A stretch of 24,929 nt of DNA from Polyrhizophydium stewartii (Eukaryota > Chytridiomycota > Chytridiomycetes > Rhizophydiales), in assembly GCA_027604665.1 (NCBI GenBank), contig JADGIZ010000117.1, forward strand, positions 1 through 24,929, given 5' to 3'. A program made the position numbers and the translations under genes. The notes under the pieces are model-generated. The model was not told where the DNA came from. It saw only the letters and a program-made list of their open reading frames with translations, and did not search any database. Positions 1 to 9,872 of the stretch are shown in pieces; position 1 is the first letter of the stretch, and every line of letters begins with the position of its first letter.

Positions 1-137
1 CCCTCGGCCCGCCCGTGCCGATGCCCCCGGCCACCACACCCCGGCAGCACACGCGTGTCGCGCCGCGTGTCGAGGGAGAGCCACGCGCCGCGGGTCGCCG
101 ACCCCCGTCCACGCGCCGGGTGGCTCCCGCCGGCGCC

Positions 138-144
138 CATAAAG
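138..144 (+). promoter_or_regulatory. TATA-like element upstream of the EXORDIUM-like gene
   Basis: CATAAAG lies in very GC-rich sequence, 84 bp upstream of the chosen ATG at 222. It is the only AT-rich core-promoter-like motif before the gene. It may be the TATA element, but a single short match is weak evidence. Confidence 0.3.
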
Positions 145-221
145 CCCGCGGCCCCGCGGCCCGGCTGCCTCGCATTCAGCAGCAGCAAGCCAGCAACCGC
201 CCGCCCCTTCCTCACCCACCA

Positions 222-1130
222 ATGGTCTCCGTCACCTCGATCTTCGCGGCCGTCGCCGCCCTCGCCTTCTCGTCGGCCGCCGCCGGCCGCAGCTTCATTG
301 CCCCGATCCGCGGCAAGCAGCCCTCGTCGCTGGCGTCCAACCCCATCCACTACAACATCGGCGCCCCCGTCCTGACCGGCCCCGTCAACGTCTACCTCAT
401 CTACTACGGCTCGTGGTCGTCGTCGCAAAAGTCGATTGTCGAGTCGTTCATCAAGGGCGTCGGCACCTCCAAGTGGTGGAACATTGAGCGCAAGTACTAC
501 TTCCAGGCGTCGTCGGGCTCCGCAAAGAAGTTCATCGGCAACCAGGTCTCGCTCGCCGGCACCGCGACCGACGACTATTCCCTCGGCACGTCGCTGTCGG
601 GCAACGCGCTGCCCAACATCATCCAGGCTCAGGTCGACTCTGGCGCGCTGCCCGAGGACACCAACGCCGTCTACTTTGTCCTGACGGCCGGCGACGTGTC
701 CGAGAGCATCCGCGACGACGTCGGACCGGGCTCGTTCTGCAGCGACTACTGCGGTTACCACGTCTCGACCACGCTGTCGTCGGGCAACCGCGTCTTCTAT
801 GCCATGGCCGGCAACCCCACGGCATGCCTCAGCGGCTGCGCGCCGCCCAGCAACCAGAACGTGTCGCCCAACGGCGACGTCGGCGTCGATGCCGCCCTCT
901 CGGTCATTGGGCACGAGCTTGCCGAGGCTGTCTCTGACCCGCAGTCGGACGGCACGCGCGCGTGGGAGGACAACTCTGGCGCCGAGAACGCCGACAAGTG
1001 CGCATACACATACGGCACCACGTCCAGGGCCTCCAACGGCGCGTCGTTCAACCTCGGCTGGGGCGGCCGCAACTACCTCATCCAGCAGAACTGGGACCCG
1101 GTCAAGCAGGCGTGCGCGCTCACGGCCTGA
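222..1130 (+). CDS. Secreted EXORDIUM / Phi-1 family protein
   Basis: Single-exon gene for 302 aa. The frame is open upstream to position 15, but the ATG at 222 is chosen because it starts a clean signal peptide (MVSVTSIFAAVAALAFSS, cleavage near AAAG); the upstream residues are Pro/Arg-rich and look untranslated. The mature protein reads as the Phi_1/EXORDIUM domain: the N-terminal block GPVNVYLIYYGSW (about residues 54-66), KWWNIERKYY, and the family block GHELAEAVSDP with H231, E232 and E235, followed by an acidic stretch and DKCAYTYG. Conserved cysteines (FCSDYC, ACLSGC, KC, AC) suggest disulphides. Known: EXORDIUM-like proteins are extracellular, growth- or phosphate-linked proteins of plants and some fungi and oomycetes, with no settled biochemical activity. 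HELAE resembles a metal-binding HExxE-like motif, but catalysis is only a guess. Confidence 0.85.
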   Translation: MVSVTSIFAAVAALAFSSAAAGRSFIAPIRGKQPSSLASNPIHYNIGAPVLTGPVNVYLIYYGSWSSSQKSIVESFIKGVGTSKWWNIERKYYFQASSGSAKKFIGNQVSLAGTATDDYSLGTSLSGNALPNIIQAQVDSGALPEDTNAVYFVLTAGDVSESIRDDVGPGSFCSDYCGYHVSTTLSSGNRVFYAMAGNPTACLSGCAPPSNQNVSPNGDVGVDAALSVIGHELAEAVSDPQSDGTRAWEDNSGAENADKCAYTYGTTSRASNGASFNLGWGGRNYLIQQNWDPVKQACALTA

Positions 1131-1240
1131 TCGCCCATCTGGATGACCTGTCTCCATCGCACTATATCGCACCGGATCCCACCAGCAGCATGCCATGCCA
1201 AGGCACAGTACAGCGCCTGAGGCTGCGGCCGGCACTGAAG

Positions 1241-1246
1241 AATAAA
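1241..1246 (+). terminator. Poly(A) signal AATAAA of the EXORDIUM-like gene
   Basis: A canonical AATAAA lies 111 bp after the stop codon at 1128-1130, followed by a T/G-rich stretch (about 1256-1290) typical of a downstream element. It is the clearest polyadenylation signal in the window. Confidence 0.55.
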
Positions 1247-1373
1247 TTGTGCGATATTTGTAGTCTCTGTTTTGAGCGGGTTGTGTGTGTACGCTGCAGT
1301 CCGCTTTTGTTGACACATCTGCCCCAAGATGTACGATGTGCGTCATTCAATCAATCACTCCGTCGTGATGGAT

Positions 1374-2178
1374 GCATCGCCGTACATGCTCAGTAAGCAC
1401 ATTTTCGGGCTGGAGAATATGCGCCGACCCGGCTGACCTGTGCTCGCTCAGTCCTGATGAGTGTGATTGCCTTGATTTTCGTGTTCATGTTCTCGCTGTA
1501 CCAGCGCAGCAACCGCGAGCTGCGCCGCCTCATGTCGATCGAGCGATCTCCGCTGCTCGCGCACGTATCAGAGACGCTCTCGGGAATGATCACAGTGCGC
1601 GCGTGCGCCGCTCAAGATCGCTTCCTCGAGCGCCAGCGCATGCTGCTGGACCGCAGCAACCGGCCGCCGTACTACCGCTTCATGGCAACCATCTGGCTGC
1701 ATCTCTGCATGGAGGCCATGTCGGCCACCGTCACGCTGCTTCTCGGACTCTTGGGCATTTACAACCTGGTTGGCCCTGTTAGTAACTGGATGCCAATATC
1801 GGCCGAAGGCAAACCTGTAAAATTGTGTCGGCACACTTTTAGCTGAAAGGGCCCGTCGGCCATTGGTCTCGCGCTGTCATACTCGATGTCGCTCGGAATG
1901 TCCATCAACATGGTGCTGACGGACGCAGCCAATCTTGAGGCCGAGGTGCGCATCCGAGTGCAGCGCTTGTGGCTGCCACCGTTGCGCCTGCCTCGGCTGA
2001 CCCGCGCACAACCAACGTGCGCCGCCTGCAGTTCAGCACCGTCGAGCGCCTCAACCATTACATCACAAGTCTTCCCGAGGAGGCTCGACGCGAGTTCGAC
2101 ACGGACCCCAAGGAGAAGGAGTGGCCGACAGCCGGCGCCATCGAGATCAGCGAGCTCGATGTCGCATATCCGTTCCGC
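1374..2178 (+). repeat. Segmental duplicate of ABC gene segment 6184-6910
   Basis: Copy and parent stay aligned at a fixed offset of 4810 up to 1776, then 4732 after a 78-bp insertion in the copy. I count on the order of 25 substitutions and no other indels. Introns are duplicated along with exons, so this was a DNA-level event and not retroposition. Both copies are direct (same strand), about 4.7 kb apart. Confidence 0.9.
1778..1849 (+). other. 72-bp intron-like insertion absent from the parental exon
   Basis: The insertion lies in the copy of exon 10, between VGP and SAIGL. It starts GTTAGT and ends GCTGAAAG, with a CTGA branch-like site just before the AG. It is AT-richer than its flanks and contains in-frame stops. 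GGCCC flanks it on both sides (1772-1776 and 1850-1854), like a target-site duplication. Removing the 72 bp restores the frame and adds two codons (GGCCCT) relative to the parent. This fits an introner-like gain, but splicing is not shown. Confidence 0.55.
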
Positions 2179-2255
2179 TTCAGCAACATGAGCAAGCTCA
2201 AAACCTTGTGCGTTGCAGCCACAAGATTCGCCTCTGTCTGAGCGATGTGATCCCC

Positions 2256-2549
2256 ATGTTGGTCGCGAAATCAGCGTATTTGGGCTATTCCGTGATCGTC
2301 GAGTGGTGGCGTGTTCGGCATGGCATTGTGTTTGGCCAGCGAGAGCTTGAAATTGCGATCGGCGGCCTCAACAGCCCCCTTGTGGAGCTTCTTCTCGGAA
2401 TGGACGACGTTGAATGGGACCTCGAGGCGGCTATCGCAGCCCACGACACTCACGGTTACTCGGAGCTGGAGACGCAGACCACCCGAGACGTAATCGAGGC
2501 GGCGCAGGCCCGCCGATCCGCTCGAGCATCGCCCGTGTTGGCGGAATGA
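2256..2549 (+). pseudogene. Ankyrin-like C-terminal fragment
   Basis: Open frame of 97 aa following the ABC/LRR fusion. Stretches such as YSVIVEWW, ELEIAIGGLNSPLVELLL and WDLEAAIAAHDTHGYSEL have the helix-turn-helix pattern of ankyrin repeats with the usual motif residues eroded, then a charged Ala/Arg tail. No splice joins it in phase to the upstream LRR-like fragment, so it looks like a separate gene remnant. The ankyrin assignment is tentative; it may be an unrelated helical protein. Confidence 0.35.
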
Positions 2550-2923
2550 AGTGTTCCCATTCGTTGGCGTCCCTCGGAACGATCCGCCGCGCCACTCCGG
2601 CCGCAGCCGAGCCCACGCGGGGCTTGGTATGAAAGCGGGCAGCCTGAGTCGATCGACTCAGGCGATCGCCGCAGTCAGCGGCAGCTCCTCGAGGCCGGCA
2701 CCCGCTCGCATCGGCTCGCACCAGCACGCGGCCCGCGCTGGCGCCTGCCCGCAGCCTGTCCAATGGTTCACCGAGTCCCGGTGCGCATCGCGCTGCCGCA
2801 GCGTGCACGCCGAGCGCTGTCGCTGCGGGCGTCGGAATATCCACGAAGGGCGGAACTGTGTGTTGGTATGCCGCCGCCGAGCACAAAAGGAGAGGCCGCC
2901 GCCCAAACTCCCACCCCCACACG
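2550..2923 (+). other. Gene-free stretch upstream of the ABC gene
   Basis: This 374-bp GC-rich interval holds no convincing coding frame. A 185-codon minus-strand ORF across it lacks motifs and is probably a GC artefact. It should contain the promoter and 5' UTR of the ABC gene; the one clear signal is the palindrome at 2642-2663. Confidence 0.5.
2642..2663. promoter_or_regulatory. 22-bp perfect palindrome with paired TGAGTC sites
   Basis: The sequence is its own reverse complement over 22 bp. Its centre is TCGATCGA and its arms carry TGAGTC and GACTCA, the core read by Gcn4/AP-1-type bZIP factors. It lies about 260 bp upstream of the ABC start codon, where an upstream activating site would be expected. 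A protein-binding role is inference. Confidence 0.4.
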
Positions 2924-5900
2924 ATGGCTCCCACCCGCAACCCGCTCTCGGTGCTGACCGTCTCGTGGATTGTGGGGCTCATCACCACCGGCGCCCGCCG
3001 CCCGCTGGTCGCCGAGGTGCGCTGCGCTCATGTCGCCTTGGCTCCGGCCGACGACGCCGCCGCGCCACCGTGGGCTGACGCCGTGCACACAGGACCTGGA
3101 CGACCTTCCGCCGGCCGAGCAGGCCAAGAACCTCGCCCGCGTGCTCGACCCGGCGTGGGATGCGTACCGCAGCGCCCCGACCCGCGAAGCCCGCGCGGCC
3201 GTCTCATTCGCCCGCCCGCTCCTGCGCCGCTTTGGGCCGTCCTTGTGGGTCGATGCAACCCGCCCCAAGCCCGGCGAGGCCGCCGGCTGACCCCGCCTTG
3301 GCAGCATCCTGGCCCTGGTTGCGACGGCCACGTCGCTCGCAGCGACCCTGCTCACGCCGACCTTCATCCGCCACATCATCCTGTGGCTCACGCCCGGCGC
3401 CGACACCTCGGAGCTCTTCATCCGGTCGGGCATCGGGCTGATCTTCGCGCTCTTTGTCCTGCAGCTCGTTTCGACGCTCGCGGTGAACTCGCGGGCTCAG
3501 ATCGTGCAGGTGCTTCAGCAGAACGTGCAGTCGGTGCTCTTGAGCGCCGTGTTCGAGAAGAGCCTGCGTCTCTCGCAGACGGCCCAGAAGGTGCGTTTCC
3601 CCTCGCGCGGCCCCCCGCTCGCCCGCCGTCTGACACGGGCACCAAGACCTTTACCGAAGGCCGCATCATCAACCTCGTCAACGTCGACACCGGGCTCGTG
3701 GGCAACGCCGTCCTGCGGCTCATTTACATCATCGTGTCGCCGATCCAGATCGCGGCGTCCGTGTATCTCATCAGCCGACTGATTGGCGTCGCTGTCTGGG
3801 GCGGCACCGGCTTCCTCATCTTTGTCCTGCTCATTCAGCTGGTCTTTGTCTCGCAGATTGCCGCGAAGCAAGACAGCCTGCTCAAGCTCGGCGACGAGCG
3901 CATCAAGCTGATGCGCGAGATTCTTTATGGTAAGCGAGTGGTGAGAAAGCAATGCAGCGTGCGCAAGCCCCCTCCTGCTGACCGAGATGCCACCAGGCAT
4001 GAAGGTCATCAAGTTCCGAGCGCTCGAGCCGCTGTTTTCCAAGCTCGTCAACGCCATCCGCACAAATCAACTCAGGGTGCTGGCGGCACTGGCACTCATT
4101 ATCGTGGTCAACATCGGCATCTACCAGATCACGCCCATGTTTATGCCGATTATCGCCTTTGCTGTCTATGCACGCATCAGCGATGGCGGCAGGCTGGACC
4201 CCAGCATCGTCTTTCCGGCGTTCACGCTGTTCATGCAGCTGTTTGATCCGTTCATTCAGCTGGCCGAGAGTCTTCCGTAAGCTACGCTGGATTGCGGCTT
4301 GGTTGCTGCAGACCGCCGGGCTGATGAATGCGACGCCAAAGCACGATTGGAATGGGCTTTGCGTCGTGGCGGCGCATCGACGCCTTCCTGCACGCTGAAG
4401 AGCTGCCTGTGGACGCGACCAGCGCACAAGACAAGCTGGCCGTCAAGGACAGCTTGACTGCGGTTGAGATTGTCTCTGCCTCGTTCGAGTGGCCGACCGA
4501 TCCGGAAGAGTCGGAGGCCAAGTCGCGCGGCAGTAGCAAGGCAGCAGGAGACGGCGACGTTGACAAGGAATCAAGCAACGCCTCGAGCGCAAGCGGCACC
4601 ATTGCCATGGTTGAAGTCGCGGCAGGCACTGAGGCGCCACCAACCGGCGAGGCCAAGTCGGGCCCATTTTCGCTGCAGGACATTTCGGTCTCGATCCCGC
4701 GCGGCGAGCTTGTTGTGATTGTCGGACCCGTCGGCAGCGGCAAGAGCTCGCTGCTGTCTGCGCTTGCAGGCGGTATGATCCACACAAGCGGGCAGGTGCG
4801 CCGCAACTGCCGTTTTTCGATGCGTACTGCCTGACGCTGCCTGCTGATGCCTGGATCCGACCCGCCACCGCCAGGCCACCATCAACGGCAGCGTCAGCCT
4901 GTGCACGCAGCAGCCGTGGATTCTTACTGAGACCGTCAAGGGCAACATTCTGTTCGGCAACGCGTGCGACGACGAGCGTCTCGCCCGAGTCATGCGCGTG
5001 TGCGGCCTCGAGCGCGATCTGGCGATGCTGCCCAAAGGCGCCGATACGCAGATTGGTGAGAAGGGCGTGAACCTGTCCGGCGGTCAGAAAGCTCGAGTTG
5101 CGTTGGCTCGAGCTCTGTATCTCGACTCGGACGTTGTACTGCTCGACGACCCGATCGCGGCGCTCGACGCACAGGTCGGCGCGCAGGTCTTTGCTGATGC
5201 CATCAAGAACTATTTGAAATCCAAGACCATTCTTCTCGTCACGCATCAGCTCCATTTTCTGCCGCAAGCCGATCGCGTGGTTGTCATGGATGGCGGCCGT
5301 GTTGTCGAGCAGGGCCGCTTCGACGACCTCATGGCAAAGCCCGACGGCGTGCTCGCCAAGATGATGGAGAACCACCGCCTCGACGAGGACAGCGACATCG
5401 AATCGGCGACGCAAGGCGAGAAGGCTGATGGCGGCGTGCGCCGCCGCAGGGCGAGCAACGTCAAGCATGACGCTGTCGCTCAAAATGCCGTCAAGGTCGA
5501 GGACCTTGGCGCAGACGACGATGACGAAGAGGGAGACACCAGCGGCGGCCTCATTAAGAGCGAGGAGCGCTTCACGGTGAGCACAGCCTTCGCTCCTGTG
5601 AGCTATGGCTTGCGAGTTGATATTGACACATGCGACCTGCAATCCAGGGCCGAGTTCAGTTTGCGACATACAAACTGTATGTCAAGGCTTCGGGTGGTTG
5701 GGTTTACGTGACTCTGCTCGCCATCGGTGCCATTTTCTCGACGGCCGCGCAGGTCATGACCGACCTGTGGCTCAGCTTCTGGACGGGCGAGCACTTTCCA
5801 TTGTCGCAGACAGAGTATCTGCAGTGGTACACCATCATTGGCGGCCTTCAGGCGGTCTTTGCTGGTGAGGATTGCCGTGCCGAGAGCGGCTGGCAGCAGC

Positions 5901-7645
5901 CGCTGTGCAACCGGCTGACAAAGCCTCATGACGCATGCAATCAGTCACCCTGAACGCCATCATCATGTTTGGCGGACTGGCTTCGGCCAAGTACTTCCAT
6001 AGCGCCGCGCTCGATGGAGTCATGCGCGCACCCATGTCCTTCTTTGACTCGCAGCCCATCGGTCGGATTCTCAACCGCATGTCCAAGGACATTGAGGTGG
6101 TCGACAACCAGTTGAGCATGACAGTGTTCTTTTTCTTTGTCGGACTTTGTTTCTGCATTGCGCAGATCGTCGTTGTGATCTACGCATCGCCGTACATGCT
6201 CAGTAAGCACATTTTCGGGCTGGAGAATATGCACATACCCGGCTGACCTGTGCTTGCACAGTCCTGATGAGTGTGATTGCCTTGATTTTCGTGTTCATGT
6301 TCTCGCTGTACCAGCGCAGCAACCGCGAGCTGCGCCGCCTCATGTCGATCGAGCGGTCCCCGCTGCTCGCGCACGTATCAGAGACGCTCTCGGGAATGAT
6401 CACAGTGCGCGCGTGCGCCGCTCAAGATCGCTTCCTCGAGCGCCAGCGCGTGCTGCTGGACCGCAGCAACCGGCCGCCGTACTACCGCTTCATGGCAACC
6501 ATCTGGCTGCACCTTCGCATGGAGGCCATGTCGGCCACCGTCACGCTGCTTCTCGGACTCTTGGGCATTTACAACCTGGTTGGCCCGTCGGCCATTGGTC
6601 TCGCGCTGTCATATTCGACGTCGCTCGGAATATCCATCAACATGGTGCTGACGGACGCAGCCAATCTTGAGGCCGAGGTGCGCATCCGAGTGCAGCACTT
6701 GTGGCTGCCGCCTTTGCGCCTGCCTCGGCTGACCCTCGCACAACCAACGTGCGCCGCCTGCAGTTCAGCACCGTCGAGCGCCTCAACCATTACATCACAT
6801 ATCTTCCCGAGGAGGCTCGACGCGAGTTCGACACGGATCCCAAGGAGAAGGAGTGGCCGACAGCCGGCGCCATCGACATCAGCGAGCTTGATGTCGCATA
6901 TCCGTCCCGCCCGGACCATCCTGTCATCAAGAACCTCACGCTCGAGGTCAAGCCGGGCGAGAAGGTCGGCGTCGTCGGCCGCACGGGCTCTGGCAAGTCG
7001 ACGCTCATGACGGCGCTGTTCCGCATCGTCGAGTCGTCAAAGGGCAGCATCAAGATTGACGGCGTTGATATTGCCACTGTGGGGCTCAAGACGCTGCGCT
7101 CGCGGCTGCAGATCATCCCACAAGAGCCTGTGCTGTTCACCGGCACGATTCGGTCCAACCTCGACGTCGAGGGCACGCACTCGGACTCGGACGTCTGGGA
7201 CGTGCTCGAGCGCATCGGGCTCAAGGAGTACGTCACGTCGCTGCCAGAGAGGCTCGAAGCGCCTGTGGCCGAGAACGGCGAGAACCTGTCTGTCGGCCAG
7301 CGTCAGCTGATTTGCCTTGGCCGCGCGATCCTGGTGAAGCCTGTGGTGCTGGTCATGGACGAGGCCACGGCGTCGGTCGATGCCGAGGCCGACAAGCTCA
7401 TCCAGGCGTCCATCAAGACGCACTTTGCCCGCACGACGGTGCTGTCGATTGCGCACCGGCTCAACACGATTGCCGACTTTGACCGCGTGCTCGTGCTGCA
7501 GGACGGCGAGCGCATCGAGTTTGACTCGCCCCATGCCCTGCTGCAGCGGCCCGAGACGCTGTTCTCGCGGCTCGCCGATGCGACCGGTGCGGCCAACGCG
7601 CAGCTGCTGCGCGAGATTGCCGCGCGCAAGGCCGGCGAGCAGTGA
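2924..7645 (+). CDS. ABCC (MRP-type) full ABC transporter, 11 exons
   Basis: Join 2924-3016, 3093-3244, 3305-3590, 3647-3929, 3997-4276, 4342-4795, 4875-5576, 5648-5864, 5945-6202, 6262-6677, 6764-7645: 1340 aa. Order is a short N-terminus (NPLSVLTVSW, ARRPL, DLPPAEQ), TMD1, NBD1, an acidic linker, TMD2 and NBD2; there is no TMD0, so it is a short MRP. NBD1 has Walker A GPVGSGKSS (about 493-501), LSGGQ (583-587), Walker B VVLLDD (603-608) and H640. Asp replaces the catalytic Glu, as is usual in ABCC. NBD2 has GRTGSGKST (1119-1127), LSVGQ, VLVMDEATASVD and AHRL, all canonical. The family exports glutathione or glucuronide conjugates and other organic anions across plasma or vacuolar membrane; substrate unknown here. 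The start has a good context (A at -3, G at +4). Ten introns of 56-86 bp mostly carry CTGAC. Confidence 0.92.
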
Positions 7646-7998
7646 CGGGCAATGAAAACCTGTTGATGGCTAAGGCAAGCGGCAAGCGGCATGCGGCGCG
7701 GTGGCGTCTGCCCCGGAACTCCTTTGGTTGGTACGCTGGTTTCAGAGAGAGCCAAGCAGCCTCCGATGCGAGGCTGCCTGGCCACGGGCGCGATGGAGAG
7801 GGCAAAGCGGCGCGGGGTGTGCTTCCGGGGCCTTTGCGGGTGCCGGGAGCGCGCTGGAGGGTGGGGAGGGGTGCGCATCGCCCGCATCTCCGCCCCGCAG
7901 GCCCGCGGCGGTTGTGGCGGCGGCGGGCTGTGTGCCTTGCGGGCGGCTAGGAGGGCGAGAGAAGGCCGCCCCAATTTTGCCCCCAAAGGTCGACTGTC
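7646..7998 (+). other. Intergenic stretch between ABC and GH76 genes
   Basis: About 350 bp with no supported gene, AATAAA or TATA box. It must hold the ABC 3' UTR and the GH76 promoter. A minus-strand ORF of more than 700 codons covers it and both neighbours but only mirrors their GC-rich codons. Confidence 0.5.
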
Positions 7999-9669
7999 AT
8001 GCTTGTCCCTGCCGCCGCCGCCGCCGCCGCCACGCTCGCTGCGGCGCTGCTCGCCGGGCCCGCGCGCGCGGCCGTGACGGTCGACACAAGCGACAAGGCC
8101 GCGGTGACCAAGGCAGCCGCCGCGACGGCGCGCGCGCTGATGGCGTTCTACCCGCCCAACTTCCGCGGCGCCATCCCGGACGTCGGCACCAGCGACGCCT
8201 CGGGCCGCCAGTGGTTCGAGTCGGGCGTCATGTGGGGCGCCTTCATGGAGCACGCGCGCATCACCGGCGACGGTCAGTTCGTGCCCATCGTCACCAACGC
8301 CCTGTCCAACGTGTCGTACGCCCCGTCGGGCGTCGGCTCGTACCTCGGCCCCTCGACGTCGGTCGCCTCGACGCTGCTCGGACGCTGGAACGACGACATC
8401 ATGTGGTACGCCCTGGGCTGTGAGTGCACGCCCGGCCCGCCCCCGCCCCGCGGCCCCTCCGAGCCCGCCGCACTCCGCCTGCGACCTCCCGCCGGCGCGC
8501 CCCCGCCAGCGCGCCCGGCGTGCACTGTGCGCCCGCCCGCGCCGTGCGGCGCCGTGCGGGACCCGCGTGCCTTCTATTTTTGGGCTGACGAGCGGTGCCA
8601 CCCGATGAATGCTCCTGCTTGCCGCTGCCCAACCGCCGCTGTCCGCCACACCGCCCGCCCGCGCCACCCGCCGCGCGCAGCCCTCACCGCCGCCGAGGTC
8701 TTTGGCAAGGCCGCGCTCATGCCGCGCTCCGCCAAGATCACGTACCTGCAGGCCACCGTCAACACCTACAACGAGGTCATGCAGCAATACGACGAGTCCT
8801 CGTGCAACGGCGGCGTCTTCTGGTCGCGCGACCGCACCAACCCCGACAACAAGGACTACAAGTCCACCATCACCAACGCGCAGGCCATCCTCATTGCCGC
8901 GCGCCTGTCCATCCTGACGGGCAACAAGACCTACCTCACCGAGGCTGACAAGATCTACGCCTGGCTCAAGGGCACCCAGATCATCACGCCGACGTACCAC
9001 GTCTACGATGGCATGAGCATCACAAAGTGCCAGCGCCATGGCCTCGAGTACTCGTACAACGCCGGCATCCTCATTGGCGGCATGGCCTGGATGTACAAGG
9101 CCACCGGCAACACAAACTACATCACCGAGGCCGGCAAGCTGCTCGACACCGCCCTCACCACCTTTGCCACGGGCCCCGTCATCACGGACCTGTGCGAGGG
9201 CGCAACCGACATGTGCACCGTCGGCGACGCCACCTCCAAGCCGCCCGCGGCCAACCAGGTCCCGCCAAAGGGCACCATGATCCGCGGCCTGACTTACCTG
9301 TACATGTTCACCCCGGACGCCGCCCAGAAGGCCAAGATCAAGAAGTTCATTGACGCCTCGTTTGCCGGCATGCTCAGCACCTGCACGGCCAACATGGGCT
9401 GCTCCGCCGTCTGGACCCCCGGCGCCGCCCCCGCAAACGGAAACTTCCACCACCAGCTTGTCGCCATCGAGCTCACCAACGCCGTCGCCGCCATCTACCT
9501 CGGCTCCAGCGCCACTGCCGACATCAAGAACCCCACCTCGGACGTCACCACTAACGTCGAAAACAGCCAGACGTCCACCACCAACGCTGCGGTCGGCGTC
9601 GCCGTCGTGTCTTCGCTCTCGACCCTCATGATTGCCGCTGTCGCTGCCGCCACAGCCCTGATGCTCTGA
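7999..9669 (+). CDS. GPI-anchored GH76 mannan-modifying enzyme (DFG5/DCW1 type)
   Basis: Join 7999-8419 and 8681-9669: 469 aa. The N-terminus (MLVPAAAAAAATLAAALLAG, cleavage near ARA) is a signal peptide. The GH76 core runs through MWGAFMEHARITGD, the catalytic NDDIMWYALG block with Asp132 and Asp133, SLTAAEVFGK formed across the splice, GGVFWSRD, and TNAQAILIAARL. The C-terminus has a Ser/Thr/Asn-rich spacer and a hydrophobic tail (VGVAVVSSLSTLMIAAVAA), a GPI signal. Known: DFG5/DCW1 enzymes act on alpha-1,6-mannan and link GPI proteins to the wall glucan. The 261-bp intron (8420-8680) is a multiple of three without a stop, so unspliced reading gives a false 556-aa protein with a Pro/Ala/Arg insert. 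GTGAGT opens the intron; CGCAG closes it. Confidence 0.9.
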   Translation: MLVPAAAAAAATLAAALLAGPARAAVTVDTSDKAAVTKAAAATARALMAFYPPNFRGAIPDVGTSDASGRQWFESGVMWGAFMEHARITGDGQFVPIVTNALSNVSYAPSGVGSYLGPSTSVASTLLGRWNDDIMWYALGCECTPGPPPPRGPSEPAALRLRPPAGAPPPARPACTVRPPAPCGAVRDPRAFYFWADERCHPMNAPACRCPTAAVRHTARPRHPPRAALTAAEVFGKAALMPRSAKITYLQATVNTYNEVMQQYDESSCNGGVFWSRDRTNPDNKDYKSTITNAQAILIAARLSILTGNKTYLTEADKIYAWLKGTQIITPTYHVYDGMSITKCQRHGLEYSYNAGILIGGMAWMYKATGNTNYITEAGKLLDTALTTFATGPVITDLCEGATDMCTVGDATSKPPAANQVPPKGTMIRGLTYLYMFTPDAAQKAKIKKFIDASFAGMLSTCTANMGCSAVWTPGAAPANGNFHHQLVAIELTNAVAAIYLGSSATADIKNPTSDVTTNVENSQTSTTNAAVGVAVVSSLSTLMIAAVAAATALML

Positions 9670-9872
9670 GCTGCCTCAGCATAGAGGAGGTTATACACTC
9701 GTATATACATTCTCTTGCTGTCTGCACGCTTGCGGTGCTTGCTGTGCTCAGCGGATCTGTTTCTGATGTCCGCGTCGCGATCCGATTCGCGCGGCCTTGT
9801 GATTGCTGAGCGGCGGGCGTCCTCGCCAAAGTTTCTCGCGAAATTTGAGGCCAGCCTCCCGCATCGACAACA

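Larger units (their letters stand above)
1368..2241 (+). pseudogene. Partial ABC-transporter copy fused to an LRR-like exon end
   Basis: From 1374 to 2178 this repeats 6184-6910 of the ABCC gene (end of exon 9, exon 10, start of exon 11) at roughly 96% identity, with the splice sites kept. It carries half of the second membrane domain and none of the NBD2 motifs, so it cannot be a working transporter. The parental frame is nevertheless open. A new ATG at 1368 precedes the homology by two codons, and the join 1368-1392, 1452-1777, 1850-1945, 2032-2241 gives 218 codons plus stop. At 2179 the sequence changes to FSNMSKLKTL followed by GTGCGT, which looks like the 3' end and donor of an LRR exon such as those at 21863-24739. 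It is either a pseudogene or a young chimeric gene; RNA evidence would decide. Confidence 0.7.

Noticed and set aside
15..221. In-frame extension of the EXORDIUM-like ORF to position 15
   Set aside because: It would bury the signal peptide behind 69 Pro/Arg-rich residues; the ATG at 222 gives a normal secreted protein.
7303..9453. 716-codon minus-strand ORF across the ABC and GH76 genes
   Set aside because: It mirrors GC-rich third positions of two well-supported plus-strand genes and shows no domain, and its composition (long Gly/Arg/Val runs) is that of an antisense artefact.
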